From an uncultured Methanobrevibacter sp. (GTDB lineage Archaea > Methanobacteriota > Methanobacteria > Methanobacteriales > Methanobacteriaceae), in NCBI RefSeq assembly GCF_937881195.1, contig NZ_CALGFC010000039.1, positions 27,339 to 91,338 of the forward strand: a stretch of DNA of 64,000 nt. The letters are read 5' to 3'. A model generated the notes under the pieces. That model did no database searches. It was given only the letters and a program-made list of their open reading frames with translations, and was not told where the DNA came from. Shown piece by piece: positions 9,872 to 19,098 of the stretch (positions are counted from its first letter, which is position 1; the number at the start of each line of letters is the position of its first letter). The position numbers and the translations under genes are program-made.

Positions 9872-10124
9872 AAAAAACACCTCTTTTAATAATAAATAAT
9901 CTTATAAACATAAGATTGTATCAATAAGAAAATGAAAAGCTAATTATGAAATAAATAAAATTATAAAATAAATAAATATTAAAATTTAAAAACTAAGATA
10001 TAAAATTAAAATAAAATTAAAATATTATATTATTTTATATCATATTATTAAACAAAAACAATGAAAATTATATAAAACAAAAAATTATATAAAACTTTTA
10101 AATTTTATATAATAAATCAATTGA

Positions 10125-10286
10125 TTACTCTTGTTTAACAAATTCGTCTTTTCCTACACCACACATAGGACAAGTCCAATCATCAGGTAAATCTTCAAAA
10201 GCAGTTCCAGGATTTATTCCATTGTCAGGATCTCCTTCTTCTGGGTCATATACATATCCACACATATCACATACATATTTATCCAT
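10125..10286 (-). CDS. Rubredoxin
   Basis: A small 53-residue electron carrier with one Fe(Cys)4 site. The two knuckles are CDMCGY near the N-terminus and CPMCGV near the C-terminus, separated by the aromatic/acidic core (VYDPEEGDPDNGI, DWTC). In anaerobes rubredoxin donates electrons to rubrerythrin, flavodiiron proteins or superoxide reductase. It lies 253 bp upstream of ferritin on the same strand. The SD is a weak GGTGATAAT before ATG. Confidence 0.97.
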   Translation of the reverse strand: MDKYVCDMCGYVYDPEEGDPDNGINPGTAFEDLPDDWTCPMCGVGKDEFVKQE

Positions 10287-10551
10287 ATTATCACCTTAAA
10301 ATTCTTTAAATAAATATTTAAATAAATATACTTAAACGTTAAATAATTAAGAATAATATTAATCAATTAAATTTAAGCTAAACATTAATTATATACATTT
10401 TTAATTAGAATATAATTAATTATAAAATGATTAATTAAAATATAATAATGATATTATTATAATAATTAAAATATGGCAATTATTAATATTATACTAATCA
10501 ACATACATAATTATAAACTAATAAAAAACTGATAAATTTAAATAATAAATA

Positions 10552-10713
10552 TTAAATTGGTTTGAACATTCTTTTTGGAGCACCACATGAAGGACATTTA
10601 AAATTATCTGGTACATCTTCCCATTCGGTTCCTGGTTCAACATTAGCTCTTGGTTCTCCTTTTTCAGGATCATAAATATATCCACAGACTTTACATTTCA
10701 TCCTACCACTCAT
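10552..10713 (-). CDS. Rubredoxin (second copy)
   Basis: A 53-residue rubredoxin with CKVCGY and CPSCGA iron-binding knuckles and the core YIYDPEKGEPRANVEPGT. It differs clearly from the neighbouring copy (basic C-terminus KRMFKPI; four extra residues before the first knuckle), so it is a diverged paralogue, not a recent duplicate. AGGAG lies seven bases before the first ATG, supporting that start over Met5. Confidence 0.97.
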   Translation of the reverse strand: MSGRMKCKVCGYIYDPEKGEPRANVEPGTEWEDVPDNFKCPSCGAPKRMFKPI

Positions 10714-11006
10714 ATAATACAACTCCTATTATTAATATTGATTTACAAAAAGTTTATATAATTTTAATAGAATTTTATAGAACCTAAAATTCATTATTAA
10801 ACTTTATAAATCTAGAATAAAATTATTTTTTACTGTAATTATATTATTGTATATTCTAATATTTATTATTATTGAAAAAATTATTATTATAAAAATAATA
10901 AAAAAAGAATATTATAAAAATAATAAAAAAAGAAATAATATAAAATAAAATGAAAAATAATAATATAATAAAATTTAAATAATAAAAATATAAATTATAA
11001 AAAAAT

Positions 11007-11402
11007 TTATTTAACAAGAACAATAGGAATATCAAAAGTTCTAATAACTCTATCTGCAATACTTCCAATTTTAAGATTTTCAGATCTATTTTTTCCTAAA
11101 GAATTTATAACAATAGAATCAACTTGTGTCTTTTCAGCTATTATTTTCATATCCCTAAGAGGATCTGCAGTAATCAAATGTTCTATGACCATAACTCCCT
11201 CTTTTTTACCTTTTTCGGATATTTTTGCTAAAATTTTATTTCCTTCATCTTCTAAATCATCATAAGAAAAACTAGTATTTTCATCAAGAACATAAACAGC
11301 AGTAACTTTAGAATTAAATTTTTTAGCAATTTCAAAAGCAGTTTCAACAGCCAAATACGAATATTCAGAACCATCAGAAGGAACCATTATATTTTCAAAC
11401 AT
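11007..11402 (-). CDS. Universal stress protein, UspA family
   Basis: A 131-residue UspA-fold protein. The N-terminal strand is FENIMVPSDGSEYSYLAVE, with the adenine-contacting Asp. The C-terminal ATP loop is LGKNRSENLKIGSIADRV, which keeps G-x9-G-S although the first Gly of G-x2-G is Asn. ATP binding is therefore likely but not certain. ATG at 11402 follows GGTGA by five bases and is preferred over the TTG at 11414. Its partners are unknown; it lies next to the ferritin/rubredoxin group. Confidence 0.92.
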   Translation of the reverse strand: MFENIMVPSDGSEYSYLAVETAFEIAKKFNSKVTAVYVLDENTSFSYDDLEDEGNKILAKISEKGKKEGVMVIEHLITADPLRDMKIIAEKTQVDSIVINSLGKNRSENLKIGSIADRVIRTFDIPIVLVK

Positions 11403-11512
11403 AAACTTCACCAAAAATAATACTTGATTAAAAAATATTTAAATAATAAAAATATTTAAATTAAAAATATTTCAATTAAAATGAATTTCAATTAAGAAAT
11501 AATAAGATAAAA

Positions 11513-13288
11513 TTAACTTAAATAATCAGCTTTACAAAAAGTAACAAACTCATTAGCTAATCTAATGGGATCACCATCATCAATTATTTTTCCTTTATCC
11601 ATAAAAACAGCTCGTTTACTAAGTTCTTTTATAAAATCAATGTTATGTGAAACCATTACAATAGTTGATTTAAATTCTTTATTAATCTTTTTGATAGAAT
11701 TTGAAACGATTCTAAGTGTTAATGGGTCTAAATCCCCAAATGGCTCATCAAGTAATAGAGTTTCTGGTTTTGAAGCTAAAGCCAAAGCCAACATTGCACG
11801 AACTTTCTGTCCTCCAGAAAGTTCATAAGATTTTCGATTTAATATTTCAAGAGGGAGATCTAAAGCTTCAAAAAGAGGTTTAATTTCTTCTCTAACAGCT
11901 TTTTCTGGAAATTTTGGAAATAAATCATCTAAAATATCTGGAAGTAGTCCAATTTGTTCAAGTCTAGATTTTGCTTCATTTTCAGGCAAATCTGTAAGTT
12001 GATATAATGAATCTAAAAGTTCATCCCCTAATCCCAATTCCTTGGCCTTTTTTCTTGCATCATCCACTACAAATTGATTTTTAAACCCTAATTTTGTAGC
12101 TAACTGATCCCTTATAGTAGAATGATGCTGAAGTGCAAATTCTTGATACATAAAACCTATTTTTCTCCTGACTTTCATCCTATTAATTCCTGGATCATCC
12201 AAATCAACCCAAATATCTTCAATATCTTCTTTAGAATCATTTTCATTATTTTTAGAGTTTTTTATAGAATCATTATCTATATTATCCAATTCTTCATGTT
12301 CAAGCCTATATAAAACTTCTCCTTTTTCAGGATAATCTAATCCTGCGAGAATTCTAAGAATTATACTTTTACCTGCACCACTCGGACCAAGAATCGTTAA
12401 TATATCCCTTTTTTTAATTTCTAAATTGATATCTTCAATATCTAAAACACTTCCTCCTTTTAGAAGGAAAAATTTCTTTTCAATATTATTAGCCTTAATT
12501 ATTGATTTATCATCTACAGTCAAATCAATTTCAATTTCAGGCTCTATATCACTTAAAAACTCTTTTGTAACATCAGAAGCATCTCCTTCTTCTTTAATTT
12601 CACCATCTTCAAGTAAAATAACCCTATCTGCCAAATAAGTATGAACTTCTGGCAAATGTGAAACTAATACTACAGTTACTCCTAAATCACTATTGATTCT
12701 TTTAATTGAATCAAGAATAGCTTGTTTTGTCCTTGGGCATGCCATAGTAGCAGGTTCATCAAGAAGTAATACTTTTGGTTTTTTAGCTAATTGTCTAGCC
12801 ATTATAAGCCTTTGTTTTTCTCCGCCACTTAATACTGGAGCAAAATGTTCTGATTTATCTTCTAGACCAACAACCTTTAAAATTTCCATTGCTTCATCAC
12901 CAAATTGATCATAAGCAAAATCAAAATCAGTTGAAGCTTCATCCCCATATTTAGCACCATATAATTTTCTTACAACATTATTAAGAGCTGTTTCTGGCCA
13001 TAACCCAAAGGATCTTTGAAGATGAATTGCAGTATCTTTTCTAAGTTTATTATAGTAATATTGACTAGAATCAGATGAAACTTCAATATTATCAAGTTTT
13101 ATCTTTCCCTCATCAAATTTTTCAACACCTCGGAGTATTCTAAGAAGACTAGTTTTTCCAGACCCACTCATTCCAATTATACCTAATATTTCACCATCTT
13201 TAACTTCAAGGTTGATATTTTTTAGTGCAGATATTTCCTCACCATTATCTAATTTATAATTTTTACTAAGATTTTCCACTTTAATCAT
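11513..13288 (-). CDS. atwA: Methyl-coenzyme M reductase activation component A2 (AtwA), twin ABC ATPase
   Basis: A 591-residue soluble protein with two ABC ATPase domains and no membrane segment. Component A2 supplies ATP-driven activation of methyl-coenzyme M reductase, reducing the F430 nickel to Ni(I). Domain 1 has Walker A GMSGSGKT, signature LSGGEKQR and Walker B VLLLDEPATMA; domain 2 has GPSGAGKS, LSGGQKVR and TLLLDEPFGDL. A low-complexity Asn/Asp/Lys/Glu insert (about residues 336-360) interrupts domain 2 after Walker A. ATG at 13288 follows AGTGAT and is preferred over GTG at 13297. An ABC-ATPase paralogue with another role is the alternative. Confidence 0.85.
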   Translation of the reverse strand: MIKVENLSKNYKLDNGEEISALKNINLEVKDGEILGIIGMSGSGKTSLLRILRGVEKFDEGKIKLDNIEVSSDSSQYYYNKLRKDTAIHLQRSFGLWPETALNNVVRKLYGAKYGDEASTDFDFAYDQFGDEAMEILKVVGLEDKSEHFAPVLSGGEKQRLIMARQLAKKPKVLLLDEPATMACPRTKQAILDSIKRINSDLGVTVVLVSHLPEVHTYLADRVILLEDGEIKEEGDASDVTKEFLSDIEPEIEIDLTVDDKSIIKANNIEKKFFLLKGGSVLDIEDINLEIKKRDILTILGPSGAGKSIILRILAGLDYPEKGEVLYRLEHEELDNIDNDSIKNSKNNENDSKEDIEDIWVDLDDPGINRMKVRRKIGFMYQEFALQHHSTIRDQLATKLGFKNQFVVDDARKKAKELGLGDELLDSLYQLTDLPENEAKSRLEQIGLLPDILDDLFPKFPEKAVREEIKPLFEALDLPLEILNRKSYELSGGQKVRAMLALALASKPETLLLDEPFGDLDPLTLRIVSNSIKKINKEFKSTIVMVSHNIDFIKELSKRAVFMDKGKIIDDGDPIRLANEFVTFCKADYLS

Positions 13289-13671
13289 GAATATCACTAT
13301 TTAATAGGTGTTTTATAACATTATAGTCTTTAAAATAACAGTATACAGAAATTAAATCCAATATATAAATTCAATCTATCAATCCAATATATAAATTCAA
13401 TTTAATTAGATTTATAATTATCCTTATTTAATAATACATAAATTATTATTTAATAATAATTTTTAACAAATAGTTTAGTATGATAATTAATGTATTAAAA
13501 TCTAATCTTATAAAGTTTATTCTTTAATTAATATAATTCATTAATTAATATAATTAATATTAATAATTATAGTTATTTATTAATAATCATGAGTTAATTA
13601 AAAAATAAGTTAATTAAAAAATTGAAAAATATAGCTAAATTTAATAATATGAATAATTAAATATTATACCA
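13289..13671. other. Divergent intergenic region between atwA and nadM
   Basis: A/T-rich, presumably with promoters for both genes. It includes a two-copy 27-bp repeat around 13353-13398 (unit AATCCAATATATAAATTCAA plus seven variable bases). No gene recognised. Confidence 0.5.
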
Positions 13672-14214
13672 ATGAAAGAAAAAAGAGGATTATTAATAGG
13701 TAGGATGCAACCAGTTCATAAAGGACATATTCAAGTAATTAAAAAAACACTTGAGGAAGTTGATGAAATCATCATTGGAATTGGAAGTGCACAATTAAGT
13801 CATACAACAGTTGATCCATTCACAGCTGGAGAAAGAGTTATGATGCTTACAAAAGCATTAGCTGAAAACAATATAAACTCTTCTAAGTATTATATTATAC
13901 CTATTCAAGATATTCAAATGAATGCAGTTTGGGTTTCTCATATAAAGATGCTAACACCTCCTTTTGGCCATGTATTTAGTGGAAATCCATTAGTACAAAG
14001 ATTATTTGAAGAAGAAGATTATGAAGTATCTAAACCTCCACTTTTTAAAAGAGAAAAACTTTCCGGAACAGAAGTTAGAAGAAGAATGTTATCTTCTGAA
14101 GACTGGAAAAAATTAGTTCCACTTTCAACTGCTGAAATTATTGAAGAAATCAAAGGAATAGAAAGAATAAAACACCTAAGTAAAAAAGAAGTTAGTGAAA
14201 TAAAAAAAACTTAA
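13672..14214 (+). CDS. nadM: Nicotinamide-nucleotide adenylyltransferase, archaeal type
   Basis: Makes NAD from NMN and ATP. The nucleotidyl-transferase signature is GRMQPVHKGHIQVI near the N-terminus, with GIGSAQLSHTTVDPFTAGERVMM next and the C-terminal phosphate-binding SGTEVRRRML. At 180 residues it matches archaeal NadM. No SD precedes the ATG, so the message may be leaderless. It is monocistronic, followed by about 370 A/T-rich bases without a gene. Confidence 0.95.
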   Translation: MKEKRGLLIGRMQPVHKGHIQVIKKTLEEVDEIIIGIGSAQLSHTTVDPFTAGERVMMLTKALAENNINSSKYYIIPIQDIQMNAVWVSHIKMLTPPFGHVFSGNPLVQRLFEEEDYEVSKPPLFKREKLSGTEVRRRMLSSEDWKKLVPLSTAEIIEEIKGIERIKHLSKKEVSEIKKT

Positions 14215-14585
14215 TTAAAAAATTGTAATATTAAGTAAAATTATTAATTAACTTATAAAACACCAAAAAACAAATACTAAAATAATAAAAATAATATTAA
14301 CTAACTAGTTTAAAATATAAAAATATTATATAACAATAGTTATATTTATTTATGTGATTGATTAAAATAAATTATAATTTACAAATATAAATTTAATAAA
14401 AAAATAATCATAACTATTAAATTATTAAATTTATAAGCCAATAAATTATTAAACCATAATTAATACAATTATGTATAGCTCATTAAATATATAAAATCAT
14501 TAAAATTAATAATGATTACAATAACAGATAAATAATTAAAATGAATAAATTTAAATAGAATATATTAATTATAGGAGAATGTATA
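14215..14585. other. Non-coding A/T-rich interval
   Basis: Between nadM and moaE. No open frame, RNA gene or clear repeat was recognised. Confidence 0.5.
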
Positions 14586-15035
14586 ATGGTTATTAAAATA
14601 GTTGAAAAAGATGATGAATATTATGAAATACAAGATTTAGTTGATTCATTAAAAAAAGATAAAAAAATAGACGAATCTGGAGCAATATTTACATTTGAAG
14701 GTTTTGTTAGAGGAACTGAAAAAAGTAATGAAGGTGAAAAAATTGTTGATAAAATGATATTAACAACACCTAACAAAGAAAAAGCTCAAAAAGATCTTGA
14801 AAAAATCGCAGAAAGTGTTAAGATTAAATATGGTATTTTTAGAGTAGCTATTATTCATTTTATAGGTGAATTTTATACCGGAGACCCCTTATTTTTAACA
14901 GCAGTATTAGGACCTCATAGAAATGAAACTCTTGATGCATTAAAAGAAGTTATAGAAAGAACTAAATTTGATGTTGAATTTAAAAAAGAAGAAATATCAA
15001 GCACTGGGACAAAAATTATAATGGCTGGTGGCTAA
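14586..15035 (+). CDS. moaE: Molybdopterin synthase catalytic subunit MoaE
   Basis: Transfers sulfur from MoaD to precursor Z to form molybdopterin. Family landmarks: GAIFTFEGFVRG near the N-terminus, the substrate-binding VLGPHRNETLDALKEVI (His-Arg pair) and FDVEFKKEE (conserved Lys). At 149 residues it has normal length. AGGAG lies upstream of the ATG. mop and mobA nearby make a molybdenum/tungsten cofactor neighbourhood, as expected for a methanogen using formylmethanofuran dehydrogenase and possibly formate dehydrogenase. No MoaD is in the window. Confidence 0.93.
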   Translation: MVIKIVEKDDEYYEIQDLVDSLKKDKKIDESGAIFTFEGFVRGTEKSNEGEKIVDKMILTTPNKEKAQKDLEKIAESVKIKYGIFRVAIIHFIGEFYTGDPLFLTAVLGPHRNETLDALKEVIERTKFDVEFKKEEISSTGTKIIMAGG

Positions 15036-15169
15036 TAAAAAGAAAAAAACGTGTTAGAAAAGCGGCATTTATAAAAATGGTATTTATAAAAATAATATAT
15101 CTAAAAATAATATATCTAAAAATATTTTTTTATAAAATAAAAATAATAAAAAGAAAAGGATAAAAAATA

Positions 15170-15379
15170 TTATTCTTTTCCAACAATTATTTCAGTTGAT
15201 TTTATTATAGCTGAAACTTTATCTCCTTTTTTAAGACCTAAACTTTCAGCAGATTCTTTAGTTATTAATGCTGTTAGAACTCCAGGATTTTCAACATTAA
15301 TTTTAATACTTGCCATTACTGCACCTAAGTTTACATCTTCAACTTTTCCATCAATTTTATTTCTTGCACTAATTTTCAT
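15170..15379 (-). CDS. mop: Molybdenum-pterin binding protein (Mop/TOBE domain)
   Basis: A 69-residue stand-alone molbindin-type domain: MKISARNKIDGKV at the start, then VNLGAVMASIKI and TKESAESLGLKKGDKVSAIIKSTEIIVG. Such domains bind molybdate or tungstate as hexamers and buffer the oxyanion or sense it. A strong SD (GGGAGG, six bases before ATG) fixes the start at 15379; an upstream frame extension has no SD. It is convergent with moaE. Confidence 0.92.
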   Translation of the reverse strand: MKISARNKIDGKVEDVNLGAVMASIKINVENPGVLTALITKESAESLGLKKGDKVSAIIKSTEIIVGKE

Positions 15380-15638
15380 ATTATTCCTCCCAAATATATA
15401 ATTAAAATCATACAGACTTATTTTAAAAAATATGAACAATATGATTTATAATTACATTTATATTTTTTATTATGTCATTTGTATTATATAAATATTCTTA
15501 TTTATCTTTTATATTGGGAAATAAAAGTTTTATCATCGACCTCCAAAATCATTACATATCGATTTCATCTAATAAAATTATCTAAAAAATTATTTAAAAA
15601 AATAAAATATATAAATTAAAAAGAATATAATTTCAAAT

Positions 15639-16130
15639 ATGAACAAAATAGAATTTACCCCTATTGGAACAGTACACTCTCCTTTTGATGAACTTGAAGG
15701 AATGCCAATTCAACCAATTGGTGCTAGAGGAATTAAAGGAGAAATTCACTTAAGAGATGACTTAATACCAGGATTAAAAGATTTAGATGGTTTTTCACAT
15801 TTAACCTTAGTTTACTATTTGCATAAGGTTAAAGGATATTCTCTAGAAGTAAAACCATTTTTAGATAATGACCACCATGGAGTCTTTGCAACAAGATCTC
15901 CTAGAAGATTCAATCCGATTGGAATATCAGTAGTTAAATTAGACTCAGTAAAAGATAATATAATTGAGATATCAAATGTGGATATTTTAAATGGAACTCC
16001 CCTTTTAGACATAAAACCATATGTTCCACAGCTATATGAAGATACTTGTAAAGATCTAAAAATTGGGTGGTTTGAAGATAAACACGAAAATGCAGAAAAT
16101 ACAAAATCAGACGATCGTTTCATTGATTAA
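15639..16130 (+). CDS. trmO: tRNA N6-methyltransferase TrmO (t6A37 methylation)
   Basis: SAM-dependent methylation of N6-threonylcarbamoyladenosine at tRNA position 37; formerly the UPF0066/YaeB/VirR family. Landmarks: PIGTVHSPF at the N-terminus, DGFSHLTLVYYLH, and the very conserved GVFATRSPRRFNPIGISVVKL followed by DILNGTPLLDIKPYVP. It has 163 residues. No SD is seen before the ATG, so it may be leaderless. It sits among cofactor genes with no obvious link. Confidence 0.93.
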   Translation: MNKIEFTPIGTVHSPFDELEGMPIQPIGARGIKGEIHLRDDLIPGLKDLDGFSHLTLVYYLHKVKGYSLEVKPFLDNDHHGVFATRSPRRFNPIGISVVKLDSVKDNIIEISNVDILNGTPLLDIKPYVPQLYEDTCKDLKIGWFEDKHENAENTKSDDRFID

Positions 16131-16441
16131 TGAAAACATTGAATATAAAAATTAATTTAAATTTATTTAATAAATATATTTATGTTTTATTTTGATAAAT
16201 ATGGCATAAATAAAACACATTTTGTTAAATAAAAATAAATATATCCTATTAAATAAATATTAATTATTAAATACATACTAGTAACATAATCATTTTTTTA
16301 TTATTTTATTATTATATAAAATAATATAAATTAAATAAATATAATTATTTAGAGTTTTTAACTATTTTTATTATATTTTATTATATTTGCTTAATAATTA
16401 TAAAATTAAATAATTGGAATTATAAAAATTTAAGGATATTT
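16131..16441. other. Non-coding A/T-rich interval
   Basis: Between trmO and mobA. Nothing beyond A/T-rich sequence and a weak AAGGA before mobA was recognised. Confidence 0.5.
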
Positions 16442-17281
16442 ATGAAAAAGAAAAGCATACATTCATGCATTATTTTATGTGGTGGTATGAGTAAGCGTAT
16501 GGGTGAAGATAAAGGATCTATGCTAATAAATAATACTCCTATGCTAATTCATGTACTTGAATCATTAAACTATCAAATTGATGAAGCTTTCATTGTTTTA
16601 AATAATACTGAAAGAATATCTAAATATAAATTACTTATTAATGAATATATTAAAAAAAATGATATAAATTTTAGTTTTAATTTAAGTTTTTTAGAAGATG
16701 AAATAAAAAATAAAGGGCCAATGTCAGGAATAATTACAGGACTTAAAAATATTTCTGGGGATTATGGGCTTATATTACCTTGTGATTCACCATTTGTAAG
16801 TAGTGAATATATAGAAACTATGTTTAATGTTTTAGATAGATTAAAATCAGATTATATTAATTTTGATGGAATAATACCTTTTCACTTTAAAAAATCAAAT
16901 GAAAATTTTACTTTTCCTAAATCAGGATTTTATGAAAGAGAAAAGACTAAAGATATATTTATAGAAAATTCAGAACCATTACACAGCATTTATAGTAAAG
17001 ATACTTATAAAAAAATGGAAATATTTTTAAAAAAAAATCAAATGAAAGTAAAATCCATTATAAAAAATATAAAACCCTTTTTCATACTAATAGATGAAGA
17101 ATATAATAATAATAATACTACTAATACTAATACTAATACTAATACTAATACTAATACTAATACTAATACTACTAATAGTAAAAATAATAGTAAAAATAAA
17201 AATTTAGAAGATTATAAAATATCAAAATTTAACTTTAGTAATATTAATTATAAAAAAGATATTGAAAAAATCAAAAAATAA
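16442..17281 (+). CDS. mobA: MobA-like molybdenum cofactor guanylyltransferase with an Asn-Thr repeat insert
   Basis: Attaches GMP (or another nucleotide) to molybdopterin. The nucleotidyl-transferase core is clear: CIILCGGMSKRMGEDKG (residues 9-25), KGPMSGIITGL and LPCDSPFVSSEYI (metal-binding Asp). Residue 210 onwards is unusual: a run of alternating Asn-Thr encoded by eight exact CTAATA hexamers, then a Lys/Asn-rich tail of about 45 residues. Typical MobA is ~190-200 residues, so the tail is extra. The tail is probably a disordered extension; function of the core should be kept. Confidence 0.85.
   Translation: MKKKSIHSCIILCGGMSKRMGEDKGSMLINNTPMLIHVLESLNYQIDEAFIVLNNTERISKYKLLINEYIKKNDINFSFNLSFLEDEIKNKGPMSGIITGLKNISGDYGLILPCDSPFVSSEYIETMFNVLDRLKSDYINFDGIIPFHFKKSNENFTFPKSGFYEREKTKDIFIENSEPLHSIYSKDTYKKMEIFLKKNQMKVKSIIKNIKPFFILIDEEYNNNNTTNTNTNTNTNTNTNTNTTNSKNNSKNKNLEDYKISKFNFSNINYKKDIEKIKK
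17121..17168 (+). repeat. Hexanucleotide microsatellite (CTAATA)8 inside mobA
   Basis: Eight perfect copies in frame, encoding Asn-Thr. The flanks have imperfect AAT/ACT triplets, extending the low-complexity tract to about 17104-17205. Copy-number change by whole units keeps the frame. Confidence 0.95.
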
Positions 17282-17581
17282 TCCTAATATCAACTAGGAA
17301 AATAGATAAAAAATAAAATAATATTACTGAAAATACACTCTCAAAGTGTAAAAAAGATAATTCTAATTTTACTATATTAAAACTTTCACCATTATTATAT
17401 ATAATCAAATTTATAGATTATATCAACTAAGAATATCTATAAATTACAAATTCATATAAATAATAATAATATATAATACTATAGATATTATTAAGGTTAT
17501 AATACAGCTTTAATTAGCCATTTTTTGCATTGTTGATTTGAAGTATTGAAAATTTTGGAAATATATTTATTTTAAATTGAA

Positions 17582-17782
17582 TTACCCAATTTCAATTGAA
17601 CGAGGACTTCTCCCCATTTCTAAAATAAATTTATTGACCCGCTCAATCATATTGCAATAATCTTCACGATGAATTCTAATATCGCTTATTTGAGCATACT
17701 CTGGCATTTCACCAGTAGTATTTTTTATATCCATAATTTCTTCTACCATTTCTCTATATTCTTCTAGTGTCAAATGTGTCAT
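17582..17782 (-). CDS. Small protein made of two pseudomurein-binding-like repeats
   Basis: A 66-residue protein. Residues about 38-66 (EDYCNMIERVNKFILEMGRSP) match the pattern of pseudomurein-binding repeats (Y-x2-M-x2-R-x2-x-F-I-x2-x-G-x-x-P). Residues about 5-36 (EEYREMVEEIMDIKNTTGEMP) form a second, looser copy. No signal peptide is present. GGTGGG precedes the ATG at good spacing, so the short form appears complete. Repeats of this kind normally sit in secreted wall proteins of Methanobacteriales, which makes a free cytoplasmic copy curious. Its role is unknown. Confidence 0.65.
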   Translation of the reverse strand: MTHLTLEEYREMVEEIMDIKNTTGEMPEYAQISDIRIHREDYCNMIERVNKFILEMGRSPRSIEIG

Positions 17783-18110
17783 AGATACCCACCATGATAT
17801 AAAAAAATATTCATGGGTTTTATTATGATTATAAATACCTTCTTTCTACTATATAAAGTATTCTATTATTATCTACTCAAAATAAGTCCAAAATAATGTT
17901 TATAAAAATAAGATGTTTAAATAGGCCATATAATTGTACATTATATAATAAATATAATCAAAATATTAATAAAAAATAAATATTAATAAAAGTTGAAAAT
18001 AAAAAAATAGATAGTATAAAAGTTGAAAATGAAAAAATAGATAGTATAAAAGTTGAAAATGAAAAAATTAAAAGTAGAAATATAAAATAATTTTAGTTTA
18101 ATGATACTAA
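17783..18110. repeat. Intergenic interval with a 30-bp tandem repeat (3 copies, 17991-18069)
   Basis: AGTTGAAAATGAAAAAATAG plus ATAGTATAAA-type sequence repeats with a 30-bp period at 17991, 18021 and 18051; the last copy is partial. It lies just downstream of the 18111-18869 gene. No ORF of note. Confidence 0.8.
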
Positions 18111-18869
18111 TCATTCATCTACATATATACTTGCATTGTCATCAAAAGGATTTGTACGAATTGAAATAGAAAACATATAAGGATAGTGTAGTTTTAAATA
18201 GTACAAATAGTTAATCCATTCATAAACTAAGGTAGAATAAACCCGATTGATATCATTAGTAAGATGTTCATAATCACTTTCTATAAGTTCCACCTTAAGA
18301 TCTCTTTTTTCAAGCTCTTCATCTAAATGAAATATAGCCAAAAGAAGGTTAGAAAATGTGTCTTTTTCCAGTAAATTTGGGTTTTCAAGTAGCCTTATTA
18401 AAAAACTTCTATTTCTAACCAATAATTCTTTTAATTCTATTAAAAAGATTTTACGTTCATTTGAATTTAAATTTAAATCAATTTCACAAGGTGTTTTCTT
18501 TAATTCATTTAAAAAATTGTTAAATTGATTATCTGACCAATTATTTATGCTTTTTAATAAGTTATTAACTTTATCATTTTTATTAGATATTTTAATAAAT
18601 TTAGATAAAAATTCAGTCCCAAATTCTGAAAAAAAGACACTCATAATCATGTCAAGTTTTTCTAATATTGTTTCCTTTTCTTTTTTATTTATTATTCCTT
18701 CAACAACAAGAACAACTACAAGTACATCTAAAGGCATAAAAGCTAAATCAATCACTAAATAAAAAAGAACTTTTTCATGTTCATGTAAAGTAAAATATGC
18801 AAAACAATACATAATTATTGATGTTAATAATAGTATTATTCCTAATTTAATTTTCCAGTTTATTTTCAA
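18111..18869 (-). CDS. Membrane protein of unknown function, two N-terminal helices
   Basis: A 252-residue protein I do not recognise. Two hydrophobic helices (about residues 9-28 and 36-58) are followed by a charged, probably helical cytosolic part of about 190 residues with many Leu, Glu, Lys and Asn. TTG at 18869 lies six bases after AGGAGG and gives MKINWKIKLGI; an upstream TTG at 18887 would contain that SD. Neighbours give no clue. Signalling or membrane scaffolding is possible, but nothing in the sequence proves it. Confidence 0.6.
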   Translation of the reverse strand: MKINWKIKLGIILLLTSIIMYCFAYFTLHEHEKVLFYLVIDLAFMPLDVLVVVLVVEGIINKKEKETILEKLDMIMSVFFSEFGTEFLSKFIKISNKNDKVNNLLKSINNWSDNQFNNFLNELKKTPCEIDLNLNSNERKIFLIELKELLVRNRSFLIRLLENPNLLEKDTFSNLLLAIFHLDEELEKRDLKVELIESDYEHLTNDINRVYSTLVYEWINYLYYLKLHYPYMFSISIRTNPFDDNASIYVDE

Positions 18870-19098
18870 TTTGGTCCTCCTTATCAAATAATAATAGTAA
18901 TAATAAAAAAAAACAACAAAAGAATACTACTAATATATATTACTAATTTATATTATTAATCTGTATTATTAATCTAAATATATGTATGATAAAAATTAAC
19001 TGCATATAGTTCAATATATTGAAGCGAATGTTTTAATTATCTAATAATTTTAATCTTATAGCTATAAGAATTAATTTTAAATAATTTTAGGATAAATA

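Noticed and set aside
17783..18110. 30-bp tandem repeat as a CRISPR array
   Set aside because: Units are directly adjacent without unique spacers, and no cas genes are near.
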